From assembly GCF_018873765.1 (NCBI RefSeq), contig NC_057925.1, positions 698,927 to 762,926 of the forward strand: a DNA stretch of 64,000 bases, read 5' to 3'. The DNA is from Telopea speciosissima (taxonomy: Eukaryota > Streptophyta > Magnoliopsida > Proteales > Proteaceae). Below are positions 38,301 to 50,367 of the stretch, in pieces. The position numbers and the translations under genes are program-made. Each line of letters begins with the position of its first letter. Positions within the stretch are counted from its first letter, which is position 1. The notes under the pieces were generated by a model. That model had not been told where the DNA came from. It saw only the letters and a list, made by a program, of their open reading frames with translations, and searched no databases.

Positions 38301-41300
38301 GATCAAGTTGAAGAAACAGCTTCCCAGGACAGTAATTCTGATGTTGTCCCGAGAACTCCCCCTTCTAAAAGTAGTGTTGTGGGTTCTGTTTCATCAACAC
38401 CTGCAGGGAATCATTCAGCTGCTGTTAGCAGCAACATTTCAGCACCTGTTAGCAGCAATATTTCAGCACGTACTTTGGCTGTAGGATCAACTGCTTCAGC
38501 AATACTTTCGGGTGCTGGTTCTGTTCGAGGCGTCCTGGATAACTCAGTTTCTGCTGTTCCTCCATCACCAATAAATCTGTCTGGCTCGGTGAAGGAAGAT
38601 GAGAATGCAAGCTTTCCAGGCCGAAGATCCTCACCATCTCTTGCTGAGATTGGATTGGGAAGGGGTATTGGTAGAGGTTCTGTGCCTGGTGTTATGTCCA
38701 GCCAACCATCAAATAGTGTACCCTTAAGTCCTGGAAATACAATCCCTAGCAATGGAGCCCTTGGTGCAGTTCCTACCGCCTCTGAAATTGCAAAGAGAAA
38801 TATTTTAGGGGCTGATGAGAGAATTGGAAGTAGTGGTATTGTGCAACCGCTGGTTTCCCCCTTAAGTAACCGAATTCTTTTGCCACAGGTCTCTAAGGCT
38901 GAAGGAACTGGTTCATCAGATTCTAATAATGTTAGTGACTCTACAGTTATAGGTGGGAGAGTTTTCTCCCCCTCGGTAGTTCCCGGGGTACAATGGAGAC
39001 CTGGAAGCTCATTTCAGAATCAGAATGAAGTGGTATGCCTCTCTATCATTCTGTTTTCATGTTTCATCTTATTCTTGTAATGTATCTATCCATTGAAGCT
39101 CCAAACATATATTTACATTATTATCCGCTAGTTTAGTTTCATAAGGATTACGCTTGTTGTATTTATGTTTCTCTACCTTACTGAATGTTATTATTTCTCC
39201 ATCTCAGCTTGAGGTTCAGTCTTTTCATCCATTAGTTTGGAGAAGTTCAATGTTGTATTTACAACTCCTCTGGAATTAATCTTGATCTTAATGCTCACCT
39301 CGATGCGGCACCCAGGTCACAAAATGTTACTTGGGTTCACTATGGGCCAATCCAATCACCAAATAGCTCAAGACAAGAATTGAGTGGCAGAATTGTAAAT
39401 ATATGAATAATGTAGGTCCCTTTTGATACAAGAAACAAAATGAAGACTCAAATAGAAGCAATTGTTATAGTATGAGGGTATTTCTGGATTCAAAATAAGG
39501 ACGAGAATAATGGCATAAGGAAAGGAGTGGGGGGTATTTATAGTAATAACCAGGGTTTAAAGTATCGGTATCGGGTATCGTATCGGTCGGGTGATTTTAA
39601 GAGACGTATCGTATCGGAGATACATATCGAACAATACAGATTCACATAGAAATGGTCAAGATACACATGGAAATACACTTTTGGAACAAAAAACAATATA
39701 AATAAGCAATATATAACATGTGTCATGCATAAACACTAAAATGGTGAATAATGTATCAAGTGCTTTAAATTGAAATTGTTATAAAGATGAGGTTTCTTAC
39801 ATGTTGTAATCGTCTATAGCCATGAAGAGTATGGATGATCTAAAGGATGATGTTTTAGCACTCCTTGATTCGTTTTTTAGTCTAAAAGTGTGAAAAACTG
39901 TTGGAAGATGAGAGAAATAGTTTAGAGCTGAAATTCTTGAGTAGTTTATTAGACAACCCAAGCTTCTATTTATAATAGAAGCCTCAAAGAGGCAAATTAC
40001 ACAAGTAACCTTACTATGACTAAAAAGAAAAAATACATAGAAAAGTATCCATATACCCCCACAGTATACACCATACAATTTAACACTCCCCCTCAAGTTG
40101 GAGCATTGATATCTATCATGCCCTACTTGGATACAAAAGGATGAAACAGTTTTCCACTCAATCCTTTAGTGAACACATTAGCGAGCTGATCTTCAGACTT
40201 CACGAAGGGAATATAAACAAGGCCACTCTCAAGCTTTTCTTTGATAAAATGTCGGTCAATCTCTACATGTTTAGTACGATCATGTTGGATTGGGTTGTGG
40301 GCTATGCTGATTGCAGCCTTGTTGTCACAGTGTAGCATCATGGGAAGAGAAATAGGTACACCAATATTTTGAAGTATCCCTCGAAGTCATAACAACTCAC
40401 AAATACCTTGGGCCATTGCACGAAATTCAGCCTTGACGGTTGATCTAGCCACCACATTTCGCTTCTTGCTGCGCTATGTGATTAGGTTGCCAGCAACTAA
40501 AGTACAATACCCTGTCACAGACTTGCGATCAGAGGAGCCAGCCCAATCAGAATCCGTATAGGCTTCAACTCGAAAGTGATCATGCGGAGATAGGAGAATT
40601 CCTTTTCCTGGTGCTGACTTCAAGTATCGAAGAATGCGAAGAACAACCTCCATATGAGTGGAATAGGGATCATGCATGAACTGGCTTACCAGGCGCACAA
40701 CAAAGGCAATGTCTAGTCGTGTGTGAGATAGGTAGATCAACTTACCTGCCAACCTCTGATAACGACCTTTGTCAACTGGTTCTCCATCACATTCCTTCAG
40801 CCTGGTGTTAGCCTCTAAAGGGGTTTCACTAGGCTGACAACCCAACAACCCTGTCTCTGATAGAAGGTCCAGGATGTATTTTCTCTGGGAAAGATATATG
40901 CCTTTTGATGATTTGGCACATTCAATCCCAAGAAAATACCTTAGCTGTCCTAGATCCTTGATCTCAAACTCACGTCCGAGAAACTCCTTGAGACGATTCA
41001 TTTCTTCCCTGTCATTCCCAGTCAAAACTATATCATCAGCATATACAATAAGAATTGTAACCTTGTTGCCATGGCGCTTGATGAACAAAGTATGATCAAC
41101 ATTGCTCTGTTTGAACCCCACAGAGGTCATAGCCTTATGAAATTTGCCAAACCAAGCTCTAGGGGATTGTTTGAGATCATATAGAGCACACTTCAACTTA
41201 CATACTTTGCCACTGGTTGTGTCAGATGAGAACCCAGGAGGAACTTCCATGTACATCTCTTCATCAAGCTCTTCATGAAGGAAAACATTCTTTACATCAA

Positions 41301-44300
41301 GTTGCTGTAGATCCCACCTTAGATTTATAGTACAGGACAACAAAACTCTCACTGTATTAAGCTTGGCAACTGGGGCAAAGGTTTCTTGGTAATCAATCCC
41401 ATAGGTTTGAGTGAATCCTTTAGCCACAAGTCTTGCCTTATATGCTGCCATCAACTTTCTGTTTGACCATAAACACCCATTTGCACCCAACTGGTTTCTT
41501 TCCTAGAGGAAGAGCTACAATATCCCATGTAATGTAGCTCTAGATAGGAGAAGGATCCTACTAGAGGCCAAGCAACAAGATCTAAAAGGGGCTGCTGGTT
41601 CGAATGGGAAGAATTAGGGAATTAGGGCAAAATTAGGGTTAGGTTTATGAGAATGGGGTCAAATTTTATATGGTTTTAGTAGGCCGGTCTAGGAGAAGCT
41701 AATGGTATAGGTTTGATGAAGTTTTAATTAAAAAATTAAAATTCAGAAATTTAGGGTTAGGGTTTCGAGTTTTGAAAATTAGGAAAAAGGGTGAATTTAG
41801 GGTTTGGAGTGGGAATTCTGGGCAGGGGTTCTAGCGGAGTCCTAGGGGCAACAAGGAGATGGTACGGCTGTGGTTTGGTGCAATTCTGATGCTTGGTTAG
41901 GTCTAGGAAGGATTTGGGGTTTTTAAGGTTTCGTAGAGATGAGGGGATTTTAGGGTTTGAGCTAGGAATGGGAGCAGTAATCTGGATCGAGTGTAGGGGC
42001 TACCATGGGGGTGTTATGCTTGAAGTTTGAAAGGATATGGATGGTAGAATAGGGTTAGACAGTCTCTAGACAATCTAGGGTTTAGTGGAGGTCAGTGGGG
42101 ATGGATTAGGGCTAGATTGGAGGATTAGGATAAGAAGGAATGTTGCAGGAAAATTAAATAACTTACTGGCTGTTGCAGAATTCCAGTAACAACAGCTTGA
42201 AGATGAACTTGAGCAATGGAGAAAGATAAAACCACCTTCAATCTTAGGGACCCTCCCAGCCGTCACGGCGTAAGGAGTCGTAGGAGATCCACCTACCCTT
42301 TCGTCCTTGATAGAACTACAAGGCAAACACTCACAAGGAGCAGCAGCAGCAACAATGGCAGCAAACACGATTTTTTAATTCATAAAACTTGTGAGGGAGC
42401 TTCCCACGATTTGAACTTTTATAATAAAAGGCTAAATCCTAATACAATTTAAACTCTTCCCTCACTTAAATCGTGAAGGGGGGAACCTAATTAAAACAAC
42501 TTAAAATTTTAAAAGGTTAAAAGACCTATTTACCCCTAATAACTTAAAACACAAGACACTTAATTAAATCACTTAAATTGAACCAATTGGATACAACCAA
42601 TATGAACCGGTTCAATTAAAAAACATAAAAATAAACTAAGTATTGGGCTAATCCCGTATGCAACCTATGTACCCCTAGTTTAGGCCCATTAGAGTGGCCT
42701 ATTACATAAAAAACCCTTGGGATCAAAGGCCCAACATATATATTTCCCAACCCTAGACTTATTTCTAAAGAAATAAGCCTATTTCGATGATGAATCTGCA
42801 TCATGGTGAACAATGAGTCCTCCGAAAATCAGCAACTTCAGATGAGTAAGTAGAAAACCCAAGTTGGGCTAAAACCTGAATCGGGTTTTGAAGTTGCAGC
42901 ACTTTCATTCAGAATGTGCTGAAACTGGAACCGAGTTCCCCTCTAGTGGTGGGGAAGAAGTCCTCTAAAATTTAGCTCTTTTTGATGAGCCAATAAAAAG
43001 CCCTAATTTTTTGTCAAAACCTGTTTTTAGAGATAATTCTTGGAAGAAAGAAAACTAACACAAAAAAATATTTGTGTCATTTTCTAACAATCGGGCTGTA
43101 AATCTTGTCTTTTAAAAAATGTTTTATACTAATTAATTTGATCTTTCAATTGTTTTCATTTATTCATGTAAAGGTAAATCTTGGTTTATTTAATCATCAG
43201 GGGCTCCCAAGCACACTGAAGTAAATAAAAAATAGATAACTGAAGGTTTGCTAATCAACAGTATAACATGACTAATGACTTATATGCCACTGTCAACCAA
43301 TATCACAGCATATAGAGCGATTAGCTCTATAGCTATATCCACCAGAATAGAATGATTTGTGATGTAAATAAATATAAATTGAGTTGCATTGAAAAAATGG
43401 AATATTGAATAAGGATTGGATTTCTTTTTTTAATAAAAATTTCCAAATGATAATGGTTTGCCTGAGATTCGAACCCGGGCCTAGTCGGATGGAGTAGATA
43501 ATTTCCTTATTGAAATAAGAAAAAAAAAATCCTCCCCATATCATGCTTGCATTTTTCATTGCACACAGCTTTCTCTATGTATACATTTAAAACTCAGTTC
43601 CCTAGACGAGACTGTAAAAGATTTTAATACTCAATTGATTCAACCATTACTGCATGAGCATTTCAGAATTGAAATTAATGAAATCTTTTTGTTATTTCTT
43701 CATCATTTTCCATTTTGTTTCAGGGTCAATTTCGTGGAAGAACTGAAATTGCACCTGATCAGAGAGAGAAGTTTTTGCAGCGGTTCAACCAGGTCCAGCA
43801 GCAAAGTCAACTTAATGTCTCTCATCTTGCTGCAGGAAATCTTAAGCAGTTCTCTGCCCAACCACAAAGCTCACTCCTACAGCAGGTCGTTAGTCTCATT
43901 TAAGAGCATTACTTGCCCCATCTTGCCATCTCAATTTGGACCTCTTGAGTGTTCTTTTTTTCTGTTCTAATTGAATTGTTGAAATGCATAAACACAATGT
44001 GACCTGTCATTGTTACTTTATTGTGATGGATGTAATAACTAAACTATTGCCTCCTTCAACGGCTTCACCTTCCCTTTTGGTTATGCAGCATGAGACAGGT
44101 CTTGTTTCTGCAGTAACAGGGGTTTCAATCACTCCTTTAGGGTGTTTTACTATTGGTTCTCCTTCAGCCACCCTCCCTTTACTAGAATGTAAATTAATGC
44201 TGGGTTCAGGTTTATATGATTGAACCTCCTTTCCTCCACCAATCTTTTAACTTTCTAGGTTCTCTGGATTCACTGTTGTCTAGGTTTATTGTTTTACTTA

Positions 44301-46509
44301 ATGTGCGTGGGTGTCTTTTCTGTTCTATTGTAAGAATGCAGCTTTGTTAAAGTAGGAAGTGGGAGAAAGCGACTAGGTAAGCCTGATGGTTAACAGATAC
44401 CCAAAGCCACCTTCATTTTGTTGTATTTTTTGATCATCCGTGGGAAGCAGACACTGAAGAGGAATTTCACTGAATAGAATCAGGAACATGAAGTGGGGAG
44501 GAGTTTCTATTTGCAGTTTTAAGATATGCCAGAATGGATAAACGATTGACAATGTGATTGAGCCTTTATCCTTGTTCTGGAGTGCTGTATGATTAGTGCA
44601 CACAATGATAATCGAAGGGGAAATTTTATAAGATGGCTACTAGACCAGTTATTCTTTATGGGGGCAAATCAAGAAACAATACATACATGCATTAAATGAT
44701 TGTTGTTGAGTTGTGGATGTTTGAGATAGATGAGTGATAAGAAAAGATAGGATAGATTAGAAATCGATTTGTCGGCATAAACCTTGGAGTAGCACCAAAT
44801 TACCAATATTCATATGGTACTGTGCAGAGTGCTGACCAATAATTGCGTCTACATTGTATATTTCCATTGATGTTGGGGGCTATTTGTATTTGTTTATTTA
44901 TCCATATTTAATTGCTCTTGACATAGCATATTAGAGCATTGTTTTGTACCTCCAGTTTCTTCGCACTTTCCCTGATAAAAGTTTGCTGGATAGCATGTTT
45001 GAGTGTTGGTTTGTACCTTGTGTTTTTTTGCCTTAACTCTGATAACATGTTACTTATTTGAAACTTTGGATGTTGGACCAAGCAACCTAAAGGTTCTCCA
45101 TGGCACTCAGATGTTAAAGGCAATTCTCACCGATTAATTCATTCCTGTTGTTACATTTCAAGACCTGCCTTCAGCATGACCAGAATCATTTGAAACAAAG
45201 GGATCTAGCAGCATGACACTTATGCACAAACTTGTGTACATGCTGATGATGGTCCAAGCTGCACCTCTCCCCCTTTCCCCTCTTTTTTTTGGTGAATTGG
45301 AGAGGAGTAACATTTTTATCTTTTGAAACACATACCTTAACATAAAATACTATACAATTTGCTTTGGTGTTGGTACTTAAATTTTATTAAATTTATGTTG
45401 ATATTTAACCATTGTACATTTCAATGCTGCACATTTAATTTTCATGACTAAACAATTGATAGCCTATGCAGTTCAATTCTCAAAACTCAACCTTACAGTC
45501 TCAAGTTGGAATGGGCCTTGGAGTTCAGGCTCCGGGTCTCAATGTTGTTACATCTAACTCTCTACAGCAGTCAAATTCTATCCATCAGCAATCTACTCAG
45601 CATGCTCTTAACTCGCCTGCACCAAAAGATTCGGGTATTTCCATACGCCTTCACTTGTAAGTTGTAATCTGTACCTTTTATTTGCATGAAGAAGGAAAGA
45701 AAGTAATGTTCTTTCATGATGCAGATGTTGGCCATGTGAAAAATGAGGACCAGCAGCAACAGCAGAGTTCATCTGATGATGCGAGTGTTGAACCTGTTAC
45801 CAGTTCTGGACTCAACAAGAATCTCTTGAACGAGGATGATATGAAGACTTCATATTCGGTTGATGCAGCTGTATGTTAAATATTTAGTGGCTTAGTCTTT
45901 TACTATGAGCATTTTTTAACTTTCCACATCCCTCTTCAATTTTTTGTTATGCCTGTTGATTCGTATTGATACACTTTGAAGATGGGGTGATTGTGTTGAA
46001 TTCTTGCTGTTTCTGATTGGTTTCCTATTTGGACATTTGGTATGCTTTAAAATGGGAGCCTGGGAGGATCCAGAAAAATCCAAAAACAATGAAGAAAACA
46101 GCAATAAATCAAAGAAGAAATACAGAACAGCAATAAATCAAATAAATTTTAGCTTGATAATTTTTATTGCTTCTAAGAACCCATTAGTCCTACTTTACCG
46201 TTCCAATGTCAGTTCAGATTTAGTCATGTCTGTATACTGTTTGAAGTAAATCTAGTGAATCTTATATCACAAATCGTCTGTTATATGACTTATAAGTTAT
46301 AACTACTGTCTAAACACAAACTGGATGATGTTATTTGTGGGGTATATAGTTACCTGTTTTGCGGGGTTTCTGAAAGCCATATCATTCGTAAATATTTCTT
46401 TTCTTGCATGAATGAATATATATATATATATATATATTTACACTCCCACCGGGCCCAGAAAGCAAGTGAAGCTAAGCGAGTGCATGCGATAGTTTGAAGA
46501 TCGGACGGA

Positions 46510-46542
<33 letters not shown>

Positions 46543-49288
46543 ACAACAACAACAACAACAAACTCAGCCTTATCCCAACTAAATGGGGTCGGCTATATAT
46601 ATATATATATATATATATATAGATTTATTGCTGATTACCGGAAAAGAAAAGATAACAGAAGTGGAAAGTTTATAAGTAAGAACTGAAAGGTGAATTTAAC
46701 TGCTTTTTTGGTATGGGGGAAAGCCCCAAACCCCATTTTCTTGGTTCTAACCACAGTTCATCTCAACAAATCAGATCACTCAAAACTGTTGCTTAACTGC
46801 TGTTCTCTGCACCTATAGCACCTTAAAAACCTTTTTTTTTGGTTGTTATAGGTATCCTAGTTGTTTTGTGTTGTATGTGACCAATGGTTTACGATGATTA
46901 TGCACTTACTATTTCAGTTATTGTGACTTATAAGTACCTTTACTTGAACATTGCAGGCTGGAGGTTCTGGCTCTTTGATTGAGCCTGCCCAAATGCCTAG
47001 AGATATTGATCTCTCCCCTGGTCAACCTATACAATCCAATCAACCTTCAGTCAGCTTAGGTGTCATTGGTCGAAGAAGTGTTTCTGACCTTGGTGCCATC
47101 GGTGATAACCTCAGTGGATCAACTGCAAATTCTGGGGGGATGCATGATCATTTGTACAATTTGCAGATGCTTGAGGCTGCTTACTACAAGCTTCCCCAAC
47201 CCAAAGACTCAGAACGTCCAAAGAGCTATATTCCTGTATGAGATTTTCATTTCAATAGTTTGTTTTTTTTTGTGTAATTTGACTGGTTGCAGAATCATGA
47301 TGTTAATCTCCAACCATTGTTTTTGTGCTGACAGAGACACCCTGCAGTGACCCCGTTGAGCTATCCTCAGGTGCAGGCACCCATTGTCAATAATCCTGCC
47401 TTCTGGGAGCGACTGGGTATTGACACATTGGGCACTGATACCCTGTTCTTTGCATTTTACTATCAACAGGTATCTGTGTGTGTGTTTAGTATCCCTTTAG
47501 TTTTTTGTCGCTAAGAAAAATGCTCCACTTTCTGGAATATGGTCTTGTTAGATGCTCACATTTCTGTCACATGCAGAGATTTCTACTTAGACAAGTGTAT
47601 TCATTGCATATGATATATCTGTTAATTTTTTTTGGTGGGGAAGGGGGGGGGGGTGACTGTTTATTGAAGAGAGGTGAGAACCCTCAGAAGAAGAGGAAAA
47701 CATAGGGCCTACTTAGTATACTTAAATTTTTTAACTAACATATTTTGTTACCTATGAAGCAAATTATTTGGTTGTGAAAGTGTATTGAGTTCCCTCTATC
47801 TGAGGCTCTGAGCACAAGACATGTTCCATCCAAAAATTGCTTCTCTTTTTCTTTATTTATGATGCAATGTTTTGTGATTATATTATTCCCAGACCTGCAG
47901 CGGTGGGAGCCTCATGCACTGGGTACGCCCTTTTTTTGTTTGTGATTATATTATCTTAGCTTTTTCTTAACTTGAAGATAATGTGCAGAATACTTATCAG
48001 CAATACTTGGCTGCAAGAGAGTTGAAAAAGCAATCATGGAGATACCACAGGAAATATAACACATGGTTCCAACGGCACGAGGAACCAAAAGTTACCACTG
48101 ATGAATATGAACAGGGGACCTATGTATACTTTGACTTTCACATTGCCAATGATGACTTACAACATGGATGGTATGTTAAATATGTATTTTTTCACACTTT
48201 TTCAGAACGATTGATCTTTTTAATTTTTTTTTTCTCCCTTGTACTTTGAATTTTGCCATTGATCAGTGTTTTGAGCTGTGTACTTACAAATTGGGTATTG
48301 TTTATCTGAGTTGTGGTGCTCTATTCTTTGAAAAACTTTTGTGTTGATTCAAGTATGCCTACTCAAATAATGTAAATAATTTAATATTGTGTTTGTGTTG
48401 GGTATCCATCTTCTGTATTTTAAAAAGCATATGAGGTCTACACCTTAGGGTGACACTCCAGGTGTAACTGAAAGAATGGCCTAGCGGTACAGTTATAGAT
48501 CTCAGATCACTGCAAGATTAGCCACCTTAAAAAGTGGAAGGGGCAGGTGAGTTGCATGTTTCATGCCTTTGGGCTTGTATTACATGTTGATGCATATCCA
48601 AAAAAGGGAAGCTTCTGGGCCTTAAGTATCCACCCTCAAGCTTAGCAGATGCCCATCACAATTCCTAGAGGCCTACGGAATATCATACAATGGGATTGAC
48701 ATCTAACAATACTTTGTTGTGCTTCTTTCTTTTCCAAGTTGTTCATGGCAAAGTACAAGATTAGCATGTTGTTTTGGGTGTGGGACATCCTGTTCATGAA
48801 ATTCATATTGGTAGATTGATAGTTGGAGAATATTCCTTGACGTTCTTGGTTGGTTTACTAATTGGAGGAGAGCATAGTGGAGAGTGGAGGGTATCTGTGG
48901 GCTGATAAGTGGGTGACTGGAGGGGTATAAATTGTCCATTCCCATCCTTTGAAAATTTTCATGGTACTCTCTGCGACTTTCGGTTGTGTTAGTTTGCAAC
49001 CATAATGTGCCTTTTATTATTTTCTTTCTCTCGTTGCTGCCTGTGTCTCTGCAATTATGAATGAACATCCCTAATCTTACTGCTGGAAAATAGTGTCTAT
49101 TTATTTTTATTTGTAGCCTTGAATGTTTGTCCTTAAAATGAGAGAGAGAAGATCCAGTTCTTTTTTCTAAATGTTGTAATTTTTGGTTCTCACAACTTGT
49201 CTGCATGTTGCCAATAAACAGGTGCCAGAGGATCAAGACTGAGTTCACTTTCGAGTACAGTTACCTTGAAGATGAACTTGGTGTGTAG
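29302..49288 (+). CDS. NOT3: CCR4-NOT transcription complex subunit 3 (NOT3), 16 coding exons
   Basis: Subunit of the CCR4-NOT complex, which shortens mRNA poly(A) tails and controls mRNA decay and transcription. Exons read from conserved protein blocks and GT-AG borders: 29302-29394, 29516-29647, 35629-35766, 36095-36145, 36675-36764, 36846-36992, 37198-37308, 37414-37482, 38259-39032, 43724-43885, 45472-45634, 45725-45870, 46957-47235, 47335-47469, 47989-48170, 49222-49288. They sum to 2739 bases, 912 residues, with matching phases throughout. Residues 1-230 are the coiled N-terminal Not3 domain ([48 protein letters not shown]). A long Ser/Gly/Pro/Gln-rich linker follows, mostly exons 9-12. 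The C-terminal NOT box (about 760-912) holds [58 protein letters not shown] and [18 protein letters not shown], ending SYLEDELGV. Length fits the plant family. Introns 2 (6.0 kb) and 9 (4.7 kb) are swollen by transposons. Only exon 9-13 borders in the less conserved linker carry some doubt. Confidence 0.95.
30394..30492. mobile_element. hAT-like MITE (CATAGTTATCAAGGC family), copy 2, NOT3 intron 2
   Basis: A 99-bp element starting CATAGTTGTACGGC and, read from its right end, CATAATTGTCGAAGC. Flanks TTTGGATC (30386-30393) and TTTGCGTC (30493-30500) match at 6 of 8 positions, an aged 8-bp target duplication. The interior has the GGCGACC text typical of the family (compare 14832-14953 and 60040-60719). 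Confidence 0.6.
30528..31159. repeat. Long inverted repeat (about 298-bp arms) in NOT3 intron 2
   Basis: The left arm 30528-30825 is the reverse complement, with roughly 15% differences and a few gaps by eye, of the right arm 30863-31159. The loop is 37 bases (30826-30862). Matching landmarks are 'caactgatacacatg' / 'catgtatatcagttg', 'aataaagagtgataggcttg' against 'caagtctgtcactctttatt', and 'ttacttgt' / 'acaagtaa' at the loop. As part of the NOT3 primary transcript it would fold into a long hairpin. No coding capacity. Confidence 0.8.
31430..31575 (+). mobile_element. Au SINE with internal deletion, NOT3 intron 2
   Basis: Starts GAGGGCGGGCCTTGGTGCAAC, lacks the central B-box region (the text jumps from GGTTGCTC to ATCTGGAAACAGCC), then continues GGGGTAAGGCTGCGTGCAC and TTGTGCATTGGGTACGCCC with a T tail. 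Flanks TTGAAGAAAATCAT (31416-31429) and TTGAAAACAATCAT (31576-31589) match at 12 of 14 positions, so this is an older insertion than the one at 18309. Confidence 0.9.
31870..33088. repeat. Dispersed non-coding repeat (TG...CTGCATCA), copy in NOT3 intron 2
   Basis: About 1.2 kb starting near TGTAGTCCTAGATA and ending near GATCTGCATCA. It aligns block by block with 41535-42803: 'tagggttttgaggtaggaatggg' against 'tagggtttgagctaggaatggg', 'gcaaggagtcgatcggag' against 'gtaaggagtcgtaggag', and a shared 'aattgaacca...gaaccrgttcaatt' palindromic end. The TG...CA ends suggest an LTR, but no target duplication or coding part was found. Confidence 0.6.
34127..34233 (-). mobile_element. Au SINE 3' half, minus strand, NOT3 intron 2
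   Basis: Read on the minus strand: GGAAACGGCCTCTCTGCAAA, then GTAGGGGTAA, GACCCGCAGTGGCAGGAGCC and TCGTGCACTGGGTAAACCC. The head with its A/B boxes is missing, and about ten extra bases lie after GGGGTAA. Confidence 0.8.
39899..41515 (-). mobile_element. Truncated Ty1/copia retrotransposon in NOT3 intron 9
   Basis: Minus-strand frame 41490-40474 encodes copia reverse transcriptase: [42 protein letters not shown], and the catalytic [10 protein letters not shown]. It runs on into RNase H with [17 protein letters not shown] second frame (40341-40123) gives the RNase H end ([31 protein letters not shown]). After it comes the polypurine tract TTGAGGGGGAG and a TGTTA start at 40085, taken as the 3' LTR to about 39899. 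Everything upstream of RT (gag, protease, integrase, 5' LTR) is absent and there are frame changes near 41450 and 40470, so it is dead. It opposes the host gene. Confidence 0.88.
41535..42803. repeat. Dispersed non-coding repeat (TG...CTGCATCA), copy in NOT3 intron 9
   Basis: About 1.27 kb starting TGTAGCTCTAGATAGG and ending GAATCTGCATCA, parallel to the copy at 31870-33088. It directly abuts the broken 5' end of the copia fragment, so one may have inserted next to or into the other. Its right end also shares about 120 bases with 62094-62213. Confidence 0.6.
43380..43620. other. Nuclear copy of chloroplast DNA: trnK-UUU 3' exon region
   Basis: The stretch GATTCGAACCCGGGCCTAG followed by TCGGATGGAGTAGATAATTT (about 43467-43505) matches the reverse complement of the chloroplast trnK-UUU 3' exon and the adjoining intron, including the CTAGTCGGATGGAGTAG sequence used as a standard matK/trnK primer site. 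Downstream, CTTGCATTTTTCATTGCACA and TATGTATACAT fit the trnK intron next to matK. Several changes from the tRNA (TTTGCCTGAGATT instead of GTTGCCCGGGATT) show it is a dead, old insertion. It lies in NOT3 intron 9. Outer limits are estimates. Confidence 0.75.
46415..46620. repeat. Microsatellite cluster plus RTE 3' tail in NOT3 intron 12
   Basis: TA runs at about 46417-46437 and 46508-46523, a CA run at 46524-46541, an AAC run at 46541-46561, then the RTE 3' tail in minus orientation (CTCAGCCTTATCCCAACTAA then ATGGGGTCGGCTAT) and another long TA run at 46594-46621. The RTE piece is only the last 50 or so bases of an element. Confidence 0.8.
47887..47938 (+). mobile_element. 5'-truncated Au SINE with perfect target duplication, NOT3 intron 14
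   Basis: Only the last 52 bases of Au are present: CCCAGACCTGCAGCGGTGGG, then AGCCTCATGCACTGGGTACG, CCC and a T tail. The 16-base TTTGTGATTATATTAT occurs perfectly on both sides (47871-47886 and 47939-47954). The insertion is therefore young and was truncated on arrival. Confidence 0.88.
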
Positions 49289-49666
49289 AAATGTGCAGAA
49301 GACCGGAACCATGATAATGCGGTCAAAATATTTGGTATGTAAGACGCCATGTATGCACATCCTTTTGATAAGTTTCAACCTTCAACCTCTAACTGGACCT
49401 CTCTTTTTTGCGATTTGATTCATTTTCTGATTGGACATTTGAAGGTTGAGAAGAATAGTTCAAAGTCTATTGAGCAAGTGCCCATTCGTTGGATGTGCAT
49501 CCTTGGGGTGTCACTGTTCATCTCAACTCTTCTTCTCAAGCGTTTTTTGTTTACTTTCTTGACTTAACCACAATATGCTTTTTTCTCTTGTGATAAACCG
49601 TGTTCTTGACCAAGCAACACCCTTGCTATCAAAATAGAAATCCATGGGTTGTCAGTTTATACCGTT

Positions 49667-50040
49667 CTAATGCATTAAACTTTGAAGCCACACCGCTTCC
49701 TTGCAAGCATCCGTCAACGTCATATACTTGGCCTCGGTAGTCGACAACACCCCTAGCACATTCATATTCTCACGCATTAAACTTTGAAGCCACACCGTTT
49801 CCTTGCAAGCATCTGTCAACGTCATATACTTGGCCTCGGTAGTCGACAACACCCCTAGCACATTCATAAGGTGATTGAAGCTTTGATTTTCAACTACTTG
49901 GACAATTCCCTAACCGAAATGCATAACCCGTAGTTTACCTCCCTTTTGTCAAGATCACCGGCAAAATTTGCATAAAAAAAGCGTGCTTGAGTTCCAAACT
50001 TTTGCTATATATTGAATAACCACTAGTGCCTCTCAAATAA
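49667..50040 (-). mobile_element. Copia RNase H fragment with a 102-bp duplication
   Basis: The minus-strand frame reads STTEAKYMTLTDACKEAVWL twice in a row, in frame, with a period of 102 bases (34 codons; repeats start near 49672 and 49774). This is the copia RNase H motif usually written S-T-x-A-E-Y. Upstream on that strand, broken text such as FYANFAGDLDK continues the domain to about 50000. It lies in the probable 3' UTR intron of NOT3. Confidence 0.7.
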
Positions 50041-50367
50041 CAAAGACAGCCTGAAGGCTGCCTTCCATAGAACTTCTGTAGTGCTGCATTATAGGTTGCG
50101 GGCAATTAGTTAAGAGCATTGGGTGGACAGCACAGATGTTTTTGGTGATTTCTGTAGAAAATAGCATTATTTACTGTATTCCCACAATCCTTTCTTAAGA
50201 ATAACAGATATTCTAATTCTTCTGAATAACAGATGCTTTAGCCCTAGCAATTCATCATCTGTGTTTAGAGTTGCAGCCATCTCAATTTTGTTCCCCCTGT
50301 CAATGTTATACCGGAATTTGCTTTCTGCAATTTTTTCTTTTGGATTTGTTTGTACGGAGTATGGTTT

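Noticed and set aside
39548-39640. GTATCGGTATCG-rich stretch as a hAT element
   Set aside because: It starts CAGGGTTTAAAG like some MITEs, but I found no matching right end or target duplication.
43456-43488. tRNA-Lys exon as a working tRNA gene
   Set aside because: Only the 3' exon of the split chloroplast trnK is present, with changes in the acceptor side; it is a dead plastid insertion.
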